64,000 bases of DNA from Isoetes taiwanensis. Its lineage: Eukaryota; Streptophyta; Lycopodiopsida; Isoetales; Isoetaceae. The notes under the pieces were generated by a model that made no database searches, was not told the DNA's origin, and saw only the letters and a program-made list of their open reading frames with translations. The translations under genes and the position numbers were made by a program. Of this stretch, positions 10,101 through 22,726 are shown piece by piece (positions within the stretch are counted from its first letter, which is position 1; every line of letters starts with the position of its first letter). The stretch spans positions 26,611 to 90,610 of the forward strand of contig JAJEKV010000789.1 of the NCBI GenBank assembly GCA_021234155.1, written 5' to 3'.

Positions 10101-11446
10101 GACTCATGGCAGCCCGTCATGACAAATAGGAGTTGCAGTGAACAAAATATCTGTTTCAATAGTATCTGCCTCCTGAACCACACCCCCGAAAGATTTAAAG
10201 GAAGGCATTAACATTTAAACTGTATATGTGTTGCAGCTACAAGAGACACAACAGGTCTCCCGTCACAGATATCTTGCTTTACCAATTTGACTGTCACGGA
10301 TCACCATGTCATCCTCTATTTGGGATAGAGAAGGGGAAAAACCCCTAACACGCAAGACCAAAAAATAAGCCATTCTATATCCCCTCCTGTCATGGTAATA
10401 GCCAAGAAAAGAAGTGTTGTAGTGAGTGTAGACACAACCGCAGTACATAACCATGGCTGCAGTGAGTGCAGCACTAGTTCACAGCTGAAGCCATAACCAT
10501 ATGAGCAGAATATGAGCAGAATAGATGACTTTATCAGATCTGAAAAAATCAAGCCAAGTGTCTAGAGTTCTTCAAAGATTTTAACTAGTATTAAAAAGCA
10601 ACCCTGGAAGCTCCAACATCCCCCGACATATCGATATGGCTCGATTCCCGCAGAATAGCGGTGAGAGGAGATTCAAACGCATGAGTTAAACTTCCCTATG
10701 CATTGAGGCAATGCCCGCCATTATGTGCAAGAAAATGGATGATAGCTGGAACTAAAAAACCGAGCTCAAATACTACTAAAAATCTCCTAGCATTAATCAA
10801 ACATAAGAGAAACAAGCAGGCCTTAAGCATTCAGCCACTGTTGCTGAAGCTCTGAGGCACTAAGAGTCATCCAAATGCTTGCAAAATGCTAAGCTAATCT
10901 GTCTAGTCTCAAATCGAATGGCAGAAACAGAAGAATCCATTCTTACCCAATCTAACCTTATGCAAACAGAGGACAAGTTTTAGAAGCGTGCCATGTTCTC
11001 GGGAGAGCCACCCATATTGCTAAGAGCCGATGAAGACTAGGTAAAAAATGTGCGGAGCAACCGGCATCAATCCGCCGCATGCAAGCATTAACCCTCTCTT
11101 TTCCGCTTTGCCAAGGCGTGGGCTCAAGATGTCAAGGCGGCCTCACGCCGCCCTAACTAGCTTGACTAGGGTTACCATGCTCATCAATAGAAGGCATAAC
11201 TTTGAAAGAAAAGGAGAGACACATATAGGACATCATGGCCACAACTTATTAAACCCCCGACAATGCCACCAGGGGCCATGGGCCTTGAGACCAACATTGC
11301 ACCTATAAATTAACACATGTTTTGAAATAGGGCTGCTAGTTGACCTAGAGTGGTCTTTGCAAAAGACCATGAATGGTTTTGGGGGGGGGTTTCAAACCAA
11401 CTACGGAACTAAGAAAATTATGAGGGACAAACAATAGCGAACCTAT

Positions 11447-11862
11447 GACCTTATGTAATCTAATCGGCATCTCTAACAATAAGACTAAAATGATTAACAA
11501 TCTATGGCAAAGGAGAAAACATCAAGATAGACACCAAGACTAATACCATACATATCGAGGACCCAATAAGAATTGACCCTGAACCCTCCAAAACGATTAA
11601 CAATCTATGGCAAAGGAGCAAACATTTCAAAAAACTAACACTCAAACTAGGAGTGACCTTATGTAATCTAATCGGCATCTCTAACAATAAGACTAAAACG
11701 ATTAACAATCTATGGCAAAGGAGAAAACATCAAGATAGAAAACTAACACCAAGACTAAGAATACCACACATATCGAGAATCGGCCCTGAACCCTCCAAAA
11801 CGATTGACAATCCATGGCAAAGGAGCAAACATTCAGAAAACTAACACTCAAACTAGGAGTGC
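11447..11862. repeat. 208-base tandem repeat with a half-unit period
   Basis: GACCTTATGTAATCTAATC starts units at 11,447 and 11,655. Inside each unit AACAATCTATGGCAAAGGAG recurs about every 104 bases, giving four half-units. The same array is present in arm B at about 20,737-21,160, so it predates the duplication. Confidence 0.9.
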
Positions 11863-12387
11863 AACTCATATTAAAGATACAATAAGAACCGACCCTTAGC
11901 CAGCAGGTAAAGGGACGAAGTACAACATGCCTACGATATTAGAGCAGTTCGAACCTACGAAGTATTGAACCGACTTGTAACGTGCATAACTAGAGGCCTA
12001 TTTCGAAGCACTAAAAAAGACGAGAGATATGCTTAGAGAAAAAGAAAAAGCCGACAACATATGAACTTGAACTGAACTAACTTGAAGCATGTTTCAGTGT
12101 CTTAATCGATCTAGAGATAGCCCAAGATTTTCTTTTAGCCATCACCAATATACTAGGCTTTTATATCTCTTTTGCAAACTATCGATTTTGGAGTTTCCCG
12201 ATGTTACATGTTCTGAGATTAATTCAAAAAATCTGGCCTTATATACAAGCTTTGTTGTGTGTTTGAGCTTGTGATCATGGCTGTCATTTATCAAGCAAGA
12301 CTTGATTGCAACTAAATACATTTTATGAGAAAACTAATTTCGAGAGCATAAATTTTTTGTGAAATTTGTAATACCCATCAACTAGGG

Positions 12388-12630
12388 GTGAGAAACCCGA
12401 CCAGAGTTGGGGGGCCAAACATGAGACCCCGACTGGTCAAATTCACAGTGTTGGACCAGGCATCCAAGACTCTATTGCTGCAACGCGCTAGCCGGTTGAA
12501 GGGGACATCAATATACCTGGACACAGATCTTACTCCAGTGCAACAAAAGGAGAGACGAGAGGAGTTCACAAAAATCGCGCAAGTCGACAAAGGCGGGGGA
12601 TCGGCGAGAGCTTGGTTAATGGCAAGATGA
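12388..12630 (+). pseudogene. LINE 1 ORF1 C-terminal-like segment
   Basis: RPRLVKFTVLDQASKTLL, then RLKGTSIYLDTDLTPVQQKE. LINE ORF1 proteins and related plant element proteins end in an RNA-binding fold with P-R-x-x-x-V-x-F, K-L-K-G-T-x-I-x-h-x-x-D-L-T/P-x-x-x-x-x-R, which fits in order and spacing. The N-terminal half is absent, so the insertion was 5'-truncated. It ends in a stop before the endonuclease, as expected for a separate ORF1. Confidence 0.55.
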
Positions 12631-12821
12631 AGGTGTTTGTACCTCCGCCGCCAACAAGAGCGCAGAGGCCGGCGGCAATGGGGCCAGGGACATCTAGACC
12701 TTTCACCTCCGAGGCGGCAAACCGGATGCAACAACCAGGACGGTGCTCGGGCACCACGGAGCGGCCCCCCGCAACCTCCCTCGAGCTGGTGGGACAACCG
12801 CCACAAAAGATAGGGACAAAG

Positions 12822-13555
12822 TGGTCTTCGACTTGTATCATGGAACGTAGGGGATTCCCCCGAAGAAGGGCAAATGGCCTTGTTGGGATCGGCATGTATG
12901 GACATCATCTTCTTGCAAGAGACATGGGAATATCGTGGGCATCACCGCCGGACATCCCGGGATACCGGTGCTTTCGCCGCCTTTCGCTAATGGCGGCGTT
13001 TATGATATGGAGGGGTGGCATGCTACTCAAAGATGCTATAGCAGCCACGGTCCGCTCCACAAGGTCTCACGTGACTTAACCGCTACCGTGGGTGAGAATA
13101 CCGAGCCTCAAAGATCGCCCATTATTTATTGTATGTTGTTATATACCCCATGTAGCCTCTAAGTTCTACCAGGCCCGTGAGGCGGATCGGATGTACAAAT
13201 GCCTTACAGAGATCTCAGAGGATGACATAGAGCAATATCAGCGCTAGCGGCATGTGCTCTTGTTAGGAGATTTAATGCCCCTTTCCGCATACCGCAATCG
13301 GTTACCTTCCGTGGAGAGGCCGATTCTGACCCACTCGCTTGAAATAGGCGCACCCCAACATGCCGCATACTCAAGATACAGAATCTACCAACGCTTTGGA
13401 AGGGAGTTGGTTCAACTCTGTCGGTGTCTTTGACATGGTAGTGTGCAATGGTATGATCGGATGGCCGCAATCGGGGGTTTTACTTGCAAGCGATAGACAT
13501 GATGGTGGAGCTAGCGTGGTAGACTATCTCCTTGCTCCAAAGGGTAGGACTTGAC
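12822..13555 (+). pseudogene. LINE 1 AP-type endonuclease
   Basis: The frame at 12,822 reads GLRLVSWNVGDSPEEGQ and then DIIFLQETWEYRG, matching the N-terminal APE endonuclease motifs S-W-N-v and the metal-binding Q-E-T. In the family this domain nicks the genomic target so that reverse transcription can be primed there. The frame is lost after about 60 residues; later parts (for example around 13,390-13,550) fall in other frames. Confidence 0.7.
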
Positions 13556-14239
13556 ATGATCGAGCTCTCAATTGGCACCGCGAGCGCGGAGATGAGGAGG
13601 CTTTGTCGGACCACTATCCACTTTATGTCACTTTGGATTGGGAGCACTCAAGAGTGCAATCACAAGAGTAGAAACCATCGGGGGTTGAGATACATCCCCG
13701 ACTATCGAAAAGCAAGCGTATTATTGTTCGCGTGTTGGAGCGGAACTGCGGGGATTGATGCCCTTTTCACGTTACATGATAGGTGGGAATGGCTTGTAAA
13801 TGCCTTACTCACGCCAGCCTAGTGTATGCTTTGCGTAAAGAGGATCGCCTTAATGGACATCTGCGCTTCCCCTCGTAATCCCCCCGGTTTTGACGCTGAG
13901 TGCAAGGCTCTAAAGACCCAACACGCCGTCTCCCAGATCCACAATTGGGCGGCAAAGCAGCCATTCAGACTATAGAGCATTCTTGAAATCCAAAAGCATG
14001 CGTACATTGCGCACCATCGCCAGCGCGCATGTTTGATTTGTTGATGATCGAGCCAAAAGCCTTCCTCGGGCGTAGGGTGTTGTACAAGAGGCATCAACCA
14101 CCCGCAATATTACCGAGACCGCTGGATGCATCGCTTGGAGGAGCCGTATGATCCCCCCAGAGTTCTTTGGGGTTCCGTGATCGTAGGAGAAATCTTTGCA
14201 GCTCACGGAGGAAGACATCCAAAGGGGCCTTAGACACCG

Positions 14240-15010
14240 GCTAATGGCAAAGCCTAAGGACTTGCGGGGACTTCAAGCCGAAGTTATTGAAATGGGGTGG
14301 GCCAGCTTTGCTAGGGCCTCCATGTGCGATTATTAACCTGTGCCATAAGGGAGGGCCTCCCGAGAGTGGATGGTTAGCAAGGTCACCCAATTCATAAGAC
14401 AGTAAAAGGGATGATTCGGGCGAACTACCGATGATCATGGTGAGCCCATTACCGCAAAGCTTTTTAGCGTGTGTGGTGGAGAAGAAGTTAACCTGGGTGG
14501 GCTGAGGAAGTCGAGTCGCGATTGGCCAGCGGGTTTCACCGCCCACCCACAATCGACCATATATTCCTCTCGTAATCCTTATGGAAGCTACTCGCAATGC
14601 GCCGGGCGTGACTGCACTCTGTTTCAGTAGATTTCAAGACAAAGATATGATACGGTCCCTCGGGACCTTGTTGTGGCAGCATTTTGCAGGCGCCGCATGC
14701 CCCACGGGACTTACAAATGTCATCTATAGACTCTATGATGGGATATATGCTTTGCATTGCGCATCGATCAGATGAAGTTGCTAGCACCATAGGGGTTAAA
14801 CAGGATGTCCGCTATCTCCAACGCCTTTGGTCTCTACATTGACAAGTTGGAGACTTGGATGCAAGAACATGGGGCGGTGGCCCACAGCCTACCGTGAGGC
14901 ATACAAAGATAAGGCAATTGCTCTATGCAGATGATGTAGCCTTGCTATCCCATACAACTGTGAGTATCAAAGCAAAGATTTGGACGCTCTTAGTGGGTTC
15001 CGCGTGACAC
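14240..15010 (+). pseudogene. LINE 1 reverse transcriptase
   Basis: Fragments in changing frames: VVEKKLT and RVAIGQRVSPPTHNRPYIPL near 14,470-14,570, ALCFSRFQDKDMI near 14,610 (motif A, family C-F-x-D-F-x-K-A-F-D), LLWQHFAGAACPTGLTNVIY near 14,670, GLYIDKLETWM near 14,830 and LLYADDVALLS with YADD at 14,924-14,935 (motif C). The first catalytic Asp of motif A is not preserved in the visible frame. A C-terminal piece VQKAFLT...LYEMVLAP lies at 15,375-15,470. Confidence 0.75.
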
Positions 15011-16665
15011 AACAGAATGACGAGGTGGAACCGGCAGAAAAACTAAGCTCCCGGCGCATCCCTCTCCTCGCAGCTTGATGATATCCCGTGATCTCTATTA
15101 CGAGAGGGACGTAAGGTGGATGTTGTAAGGACCTTCAAGTATCCGGGAATCGACTTTTGTGCTAGCATGTTATGGGATGACTGCGGTGGAAAGACGGATC
15201 GGCAGCGGGATGGAGAGCCCCTCAGATGCTATGCGTAATAGCCGCTTCTGAGAATAGACCTATGTGATCGGCACGTAGAGCACACTGCTCGTGAAAGCAC
15301 CTGAACCAAGATTGTTGTATGGGGTAGAGGTCCGGGGTCCAAAATTAGCAAGAACACAGGATAAGCTAGAGAGGGTGCAAAAGGCCTTCTTAACATACGC
15401 CTAGGTATCAAGGACACGATTGCCTTATCGATTTTGCTATATGAGATGGTTCTCGCCCCTGCAACATTCCGCTATGCGCAGACATCTTGCATATTTCCAC
15501 AAGGTCACCAAAGATGGATGCACAACGCCTTCCCCGAGGGCTTTGTTATTGGCACAAGAGCCACAACGATTGAAGAGGGTATGGCAGGGCAACCGGCCGG
15601 GGGTGGTTCGCGAACGCGGGTCTATAGACTACCGCCAGATTGTGGCTATGCGATGCCCAGGGGACAGTCGCTGCACACCTGAATGAGCGCTTTGCCACCA
15701 CTCGTGGGATGCAACCACTGCAGCAAAGCCCAAAATGCAGCACTACCACACGCAAGTTAATCCAACACCGAACATGGCCCACACCAAGCATTTTTGAAAG
15801 TGCATATATCTATGAAGAAACGGAGAGCTATTGCCTCCGGGAGGACGGGTCCCATCATCTCGCACTGAAACAGTCGTTGGACTACTGTGATGGAGGGAGA
15901 GAATCCCCCAAGATGAGAGAATATGCCGGTGTTGCCACATGCGACAAGAGAGGATGAGCACCATGCTCGCCAAAGAGTGTCCGCATATACGCATATCCGA
16001 GCAACACATGCTGATCTTAGATGCTCACGAGGCATCACATCAATTGCTAGCATCGCCAATGGTTGCACGTCTCACATCCTACATTTTGCAAGTCTCTACG
16101 TTAGAGAATCCCTTACGGGACAAAGGGATCGAGAGCCTACTACCGTGGTTTTTCCTCCCATGTGGGGTTTTTCATCCCAGTAGTAGGGACACATTGTATA
16201 GTAGCATTTGTCTTTTTGGTGTGGTTTTATCGCTGTAGGTAATTGCATGTACCGCCTCATAGGTCAAGTTTGGCCTCCGTGACGTTAAAATATATACTTC
16301 CTTCCTTCCTTCCTTTAATGGAGAAAGACGGTGAGGAACAAATAGAAGAAGGTGTAAAGAAAACTAAGAGACTAAGGAAGAGGAAAAAGAAGCCCATGAC
16401 ATGCCTTTTGTAAATCTAGATTGTTATTGTACAATTGTGTTTTTGGTTCGATGGTATTAACAATTTCTAGAATCGAGTTTCTTGTCTTACATGCTTAGCT
16501 CTATGACACAAGTTTGATGAATCGAACAATTGTAGTATTTAATTTTGGATAACGAGAAATCTTCATTAACTACTCTAAATGCTTTTTTGCAATACAATGG
16601 GATCGATTGTAACTCATGGGAAGCAAGACCTTGGTAATTGTTTGTACTTTGTTTTGTAAGGATAA

Positions 16666-17390
16666 CCAACCATGCATCTTCTTGCACTTTGTTAAGCATG
16701 TGCAAGTGAAAACAAATAATAGGGATGAGGAAGTAGATTCAGATCACCAACCATTTATCGAACATCATCTCATAACTGGCACTCTATTGTTTATTCTGCT
16801 TGGGGCATTCAACAATTAACATAATACGAAAACAACATTCCTTTCAAAACTATGCTCTAATTGAACTACTACAACACCCTAAGATTCAAAGGAGGACTGA
16901 CATTGGGCTAGTGTCAACTACTAGCTCTAGTTTTGAAGCCACATATTAATATTTCTTTAGTCCATAGTAGGATTTTCAAATCCATATTTTCTCCCAAATT
17001 CGTTGTCACTACTTAGTGAAATCGTAGTACTTTGCACAGTGATAGAAGAGGGACGGATGTTGAGCAAATGCAAAGAACTACCACTATGGCAAGCGGAATT
17101 TGATCCAAGAACTTAGCAGAGTAGGTTAACCTTCGCATTAACCTAGGTATGATGCCTTGCAGCATGTGAAGTATGCAGCCATGGATTAGTAGTAGTCCAA
17201 TCACAATATGACTTAATATTGAAAAACAATGCTTGAGCTGGGCAATTGACAATCCCGACTTTCACTATTGTTTTGAATCTCTAAGAAAATGTTGAGGGAC
17301 TTTCAACTTCACGCAAATTTTGGAACTAGTAAATGAGCTAGTGAAGAGAATCAGGTCCTTAAAGAAAAATGTTTGTGGTGGCCAAGGCCG
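16666..17390. other. Arm A non-coding stretch
   Basis: This stretch matches arm B at about 21,990-22,725 very closely. Its ORFs are not preserved as coding between arms. No function can be assigned. Confidence 0.5.
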
Positions 17391-17690
17391 CCGCGATGAA
17401 TATTTTGTACCATAAGACATTCTATGTTTATTTGTAAGCAAGTCACACAAAACAAATGCACATACATGCATGTCAAATATTACTCCTTATCGTCCGGTTA
17501 AATTGCATACACATGCATAGTCCCCTCTCCGCGATGAATATTTTGTAATTCAATTGCCTTCCATAAGACATTCATATGTTTATTTGTAAGCAAGTCACAC
17601 GAAACAAATGCACATGCATGCATGTCAAATATTACTCCTTATCGTCCGGTTAAATTGCATACACATGCATAGTCCCCTCTAATCTATGTC
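17391..17690. repeat. About 140-base tandem repeat (arm A)
   Basis: GCGATGAATATTTTGTA begins units at about 17,393 and 17,531. Both end ACACATGCATAGTCCCCTCT. The same pair is present in arm B at about 22,727-23,012. Confidence 0.9.
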
Positions 17691-17693
17691 AAA

Positions 17694-19345
17694 AGAATGA
17701 GAATGAGAATGAGAATGAGAATGAGAATGAGAATGAGAATGAGAATGAGAATGAGAATGATTTTTTTATCGCCCACTTGAGGCTAATCGCCTATGGGACC
17801 CATTAAGAGCGCAACAAACTTATTACCGTCGGGTTAAAAAACCCCCCCAGAAGGATTTTCGAGGGAAAACCGCGGCGCATTAAGAATGCTTTATCAACCG
17901 CATAAGTATACATCAATGTATACATGTCAAGTGTGTGCCCCGAGGACATAGCTGATCTCGCATGTCCATAACCTCCAAGGTATGATCCCAAAGACCCGCA
18001 TCGCGGATCTTTGTGCTCAATGTCACATGTAATGGCTTTTGGGCCCTGACCAACTTCGGCATAGCGCGTCAAATTTGATCATATGTTTGGGCAACTTTGA
18101 AGGGTATGAGATTCATCCTCAATGACTCCCATTTGGCAAAGATTGATGAGCTCTGCCTGGCGTGGCTCACCAATCCATCCGCCTCGGCCTCAATTGAAGA
18201 TGATGTGCCCCCAGGCGAATGGAGGCAATGAGTTCGCCTTTTCATGGGCAAGTGGGTACCCGTAGCATTGCGGGCCTCGCTCCAATGTGGGATTTATGTG
18301 GCGCCGATAGTGGCCGCCTTGACATGTTCAAGGGCATTGGCATCCCAAAGCTTGCCGAGGAAGCAAGCGCCAAGATATTGCCTCAAGCTATGGTGATCTA
18401 CGCCTCTCATGAGATATGTATGCACCTTTTGTTCCTGCGACATTCCATCTAGCCAACCATTGAGCTCTCTTTACCCCTCCAAAGAGCCTTGAGGGCTTCA
18501 GGCCCCATTGCCATGATATAAGCTAGTTTAGGGGAGACGAAAGCATCGTCCATATTGACCATCTTCCGAAAATAGACAATGTGGCTTATCAAGGGGCCTC
18601 CTGGAAGGGGTAAGAGTCCCGCTCTCCCAAGCAAAGAGAATTTGATATGGGACCGTGGACTTCACCCCTAGTGCTCATTACTAAGAAGGCTTTCCGACTG
18701 CCCAAGTCATTCCAAGTAGCAAGTGATACCATTGGGCCCCATACTTCCACCCCGTATAAAAGGACAAAGGCTCTACTAAGACCTTGAACAAGTGTGACTG
18801 ATGGGCCCAATCATACAACTCCGCTCTATGACTATTGTTTTGCATTGCATATAGTGCCTTCGACTACCGCCTCTCAGAGCCATATGGATGTGTCCCGGTG
18901 CATAGTAGAAGGAAACTCCACTCCCAAATACTTGTATGTGGATGCAACTTCCACATTCTGGCCTTGAAATGGCGGAAGGAGGGACCCTACCGACGGAAGA
19001 TGATATGAAAACCACCTTAGTCTTGGCGAGTTGACGCCGCGCATATCGGGCCGCTTGGCGGAATGTGTCCAGGCATCGGGGAGATGTTGTTGCATGTCTA
19101 CAGTGTGTAAGCTAGGAGGTCCACATCATCAGCATATATTAACCGCCCGATGATCTCGATAGAGAAGGTGAGCTCCATCGCCCCCATTATCAGCGCAAAG
19201 CTTGACTCTCCAATTGATCAATGTAGAGCCCAAACAATGTTGGGGAGAGAGGGCATCCCCGATCAACCCCAATACTACTATCAAATGGTTGGCTTGTCTG
19301 CTGCAACCGACCCGAGCATCTTTCATATAGCCTCGCATTAATCCT
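17694..19345 (-). mobile_element. LINE 2A: 3' half of a minus-strand LINE (arm A)
   Basis: On the minus strand the element runs leftward from RT to its 3' end. Visible are RLYERCSGRLQQT, GCPLSPTLFGLYID at about 19,230 and an RT motif C, YADDV, at 19,122-19,136. Then YKYLGVEF near 18,940, YGVEVWGPMVSLATW near 18,740, and the 3' end GGGTCCCATAGGCGATTAGC followed by a (ATTCTC)n tail at 17,694-17,759. The element stops abruptly at the duplication junction (about 19,345), so its 5' half is absent here. Frameshifts are frequent. Confidence 0.85.
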
Positions 19346-21389
19346 CCAAGTAGAGATCTTGGGCAGCCCATGAGACTCATGGCAGCCCGTCATGACAAAT
19401 AGGAGTTGCAAAGGAACAAAATATCTGTTTCAATAGTATGTCACCCCTAAACACCCCCGAAAAGATTTAAAGGAAGGCATTAACATTTAAATCAGTATAT
19501 GTGTTGCGACTACAAGAGACACAGTCTCCCGTCTGTGATATCTTGCTTTTTTACCAACTGACCCATGCGGATCATCATGTCATCCTCTCTAGCTGGGATA
19601 GAGAAGGGGAAAAAACCCCTAACACGCAAGACCAAAAATAAGCCATTCTATATCCCCTCCTGTCATGGTAATAGCCAAGAAAAGAAGTGTTGTAGTGAGT
19701 GCAGACACAACCGGTAAAGATATAACCATGGCTGCAAAGTGAGGCAAAGACTAGTTCACAGCTGAAGCCATAACCATATGAGCAGAATATGAGCAGAATA
19801 GATGACCTTATCAGATCTGAAAAATCAAGCCAAGTGTCTAGAGTTCTTCAAAGATTTTAACTAGTATTAAAGCAAGCAACCCGAAAGCTCCAACATCCCC
19901 TGACATATTGATATGGCCTGATTCTGCAACTGCAGTGAGTGCAGTTCCAAACCGCAAGGAGTGCGGCTTCCCTATGCATTGAGTGCAATGCCTGCCATTA
20001 TGTGCAAGAAAATGGATGATAGCTGGAACTAAAAAACTGAGCTCAAATACTACTAAAAATCTCCTAGCATTAATCAAACATAAGAGAAACAAGCAGGCCT
20101 TAAGCATTCAGCCACTGTTGCTGAAGCTCTGAGGCACTAAGAGTCATCCAAATGCTTGCAAAATGCTAAGCTAATCTGTCTAGTCTCAAATCGAATGGCA
20201 GAAACAGAAGAATCCATTCTTACCCAATCTAACCTTATGCAAACAGAGGACAAGTTTCAGAGTAGCGGCCATGTTCTGAGAGCCAGTCCATGTTGCGAAG
20301 AGCCAATGAAGACTAGGTAAAAAATGTCTGGAGCAACTAGCATCAATTCGGCCAGATAGAAGCAGGCATTAACCTGCTCTTCCAGCTCGCTTTGCCAAGA
20401 CGTGGGCTCAAGATGTCGGGCGGCCGCTGCCGCCGCCCTAACTAGCGGCTAGGGTTACCATGCTCATCAATAGAAGGCATAACTTTGAAAGAAAAGGAGA
20501 GAGACATATAGGACATCATGGCCACAACCTATTAAACCCCCGACAATGCCACCCAGGGCCATGGGCCTTGAGACCAACATTGCACCTATAAATTAACAAA
20601 TGTTTTGAAATAGGGCTGCTAGTTGACCTAGAGTGGTCTTTGCAAAAGACCATGAATTTTTTTTGGGGGAGAGGGGTTTCAAACCAACTACGGAACTAAG
20701 AAAATTATGAGGGACAAATAGTAGCGAACCTATGACCTTATGTAATCTAATCCCGGCATCTCTAACAATAAGACTAAAATGATTAACAATCTATGGCAAA
20801 GGAGAAAACATCAAGATAGAAAACTAACACCAAGACTAATACCATACATATCGAGGACCCAATAAGAATCGACCTAAACCCTCCAAAAGCGATTAACAAT
20901 CTATGGCAAAGGAGCAAACATTTCAAAAAACTAACACTCAAACTAGGAGTGACCTTATGTAATCTAATCCGGCATCTCTAACAATAACACTAAAACGATT
21001 AACAATCTATGGCAAAGGAGAAAACATCAAGATAGAAAACTAATACCAAGACTAAGAATACCACACATATCGAGAATCGACCACGAACCCTCCAAAACGA
21101 TTAACAATCCATGGCAAAGGAGCAAACATTGTAAAACTAACACTCAAACTAGGAGTGCAACTCATATTAAAGATACAATAAGAGCTAACCCTTTAGCCAA
21201 AGGGTAAAGGGGACGAAGCACAACATGCCTACGATATTAGAGCGGTTCAAACCACTGAAGTATTGAACCGACTTGTAACGTGCATAACTAGAGGCCTATT
21301 TCGAAGCACTAAACATATGAACTTGAACTGAACTAACTTGAAGCATGTTTCAGTGTCTTAATCGATCTAGAGATAGCCCAAGATTTTTC

Positions 21390-21985
21390 TTTTAGCCATC
21401 ACCAATATACTAGGCTTTTATATCTCTTTTGCAAACTATCGATTTTGAGTTTCCCGATGTTACATGTTAGATTAATTCAAAAATCTGGCCTTATATACAA
21501 GCTTTGTTGTGCGTTTGAGCTTGTGATCATGGTACATCATTTATCAAGCAAGACTTGATTGCAACTAAATACATTTTATGAGAAAACTAATTTTGGAGAG
21601 CATAAATTTTGCTGTGAAGTTTGTAATACCCATCAACTTGATAGCCACTTTAATGGAGAAAGACGAGTGAGGAACAAATAGAAGGTGTAAAGAAAACTGA
21701 AGAGACTAAGGAAGAGGAAAAAGAAGCCCATGACATGCCTTTTGTAAATCTAGATTGTTATTGTACAATTGTGCTGTTTAAGTTCGATGGTATTAACAAT
21801 TTCTAGAATCGAGTTTCTTGTCTTACATGCTTAGCTCTATGACACAAGTTTGATGAATCGAACAATTGTAGTATTTAATTTTGGATAACGAGAAATCTTC
21901 ATTAACTACTCTAAATGCTTTTTGCAATACAATGGGATCAGTTGCAACTGTGGGAAGCAGTACCTTGGTAATTGTTTGTACTTTG
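21390..21985 (+). pseudogene. Decayed copy of the 7,688 gene (arm B)
   Basis: Upstream region, exon 1, intron 1 and exon 2 of the 7,688 gene are alignable. The original start is ATA instead of ATG. From the next ATG (about 21,654) the frame reads MEKDE and then a stop. In exon 2 the blocks around SVATVGSSTL, followed by GTAATT, are preserved. Exon 3 is not recognisable. Confidence 0.75.
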
Positions 21986-22726
21986 TTTTGTAAGGATAAC
22001 CAACCATGCATCTTCTTGCACTTTGTTAAGCATGTGCAAGTGAAAACAAATAATAGGGATGAGGAAGTAGATTCAGATCACCAACCATTTATCGAACATC
22101 ATCTCATAACTGGCGCTCTATTGTTTATTCCGCTTGAGGCATTCAACAATTAACATAATACGAAAACAACATTCCTTTCAAAACTATGCTCTAATTGAAC
22201 TATTACAACACCCTAAGATTCAAAGGAGGACTGACATTGGGCTAGTGTCAACTACTAGCTCTAATTTTGAAGCCACATATTAATATTTCTTTAGTCCATA
22301 GTCAGATTTTCAAATCCCATATTTCTCCCAAATTCGTTGTCACTACTTAGTGAAATCGTAGTACTTTGCACAGTGATAGAAGAGGGACGGATGTTGAGCA
22401 AATGCAAAGAACTACCATTATGGCAAGCGGAATTTGATCCAAGAACTTAGGAGAGTAGGTTAACTTGCGCATTAACCTAGGTATGATGCCTTGGAGCATG
22501 TGAAGTATGCAGCCATGGATTAGTAGTAGTCCAATCACAACTATGACTTAATATTGAAAACCAATGCTTGAGCTGGGCAATTGACAATCCCGACTTTCAC
22601 TATTGTTTTGAATCTCTAAGAAAATGTTGAGGGACTTTCAACTTCACGCAAATTTTGGAACTAGTAAATGAGCTAGTGAAGAGAATCAGGTCCTTAAAGA
22701 AAAATGTTTGTGGTGGCCAAGGCCGC
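21986..22726. other. Arm B non-coding stretch
   Basis: Counterpart of 16,666-17,390. No gene supported. The 140-base repeat pair follows at 22,727-23,012. Confidence 0.5.

Larger units (their letters stand above)
12379..16314 (+). mobile_element. LINE 1: 5'-truncated non-LTR retrotransposon with APE endonuclease and RT
   Basis: In order: an ORF1 C-terminal-like segment, an AP-type endonuclease, an RT with YADDV, and a 3' end (CATAGGTCAAGTTTGGCCTCC...TTAAAA) followed by a (CTTC)n tail at 16,297-16,314. The equivalent site in arm B is uninterrupted (about 21,635-21,650). Comparison shows the insertion removed about 10 bases of target (TGATAGCCAC) and left no target duplication. Many frameshifts break the ORFs. 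The RT is of the type with PTLFGLYID before YADD. I leave the clade open. Confidence 0.85.
12130..16665 (+). pseudogene. Decayed copy of the 7,688 gene, split by a LINE (arm A)
   Basis: Left part 12,130-12,378 matches the upstream and 5' untranslated region at about 7,340-7,690. Right part 16,315-16,665 matches exon 1, intron 1 and exon 2. Exon 1 keeps MEKDGEEQIEEGVKKT and then shifts frame. The intron remains alignable, showing DNA-level copying instead of retroposition. Exon 3 is not recognisable. The first start codon is lost in arm B (ATG to ATA) and removed here by the LINE insertion. Confidence 0.75.
10101..19333. repeat. Tandem duplication, arm A
   Basis: From GAGACTCATGGCAGCCCGTC at about 10,098 this arm matches arm B (19,375 onward) in order: a block at 10,100-11,330, dimer repeats, the decayed copy of the 7,688 gene, 139-base repeats, a hexamer microsatellite and the 3' half of a minus-strand LINE. 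The arm is 9.2 kb here because a 3.9 kb LINE (12,379-16,314) was added later. The first 3 kb is non-coding as far as I can see. Confidence 0.9.

Noticed and set aside
12378-12908. 176-residue minus-strand frame and its overlaps
   Set aside because: Lies antisense to the ORF1-like and endonuclease parts of LINE 1, whose plus-strand motifs are clear.
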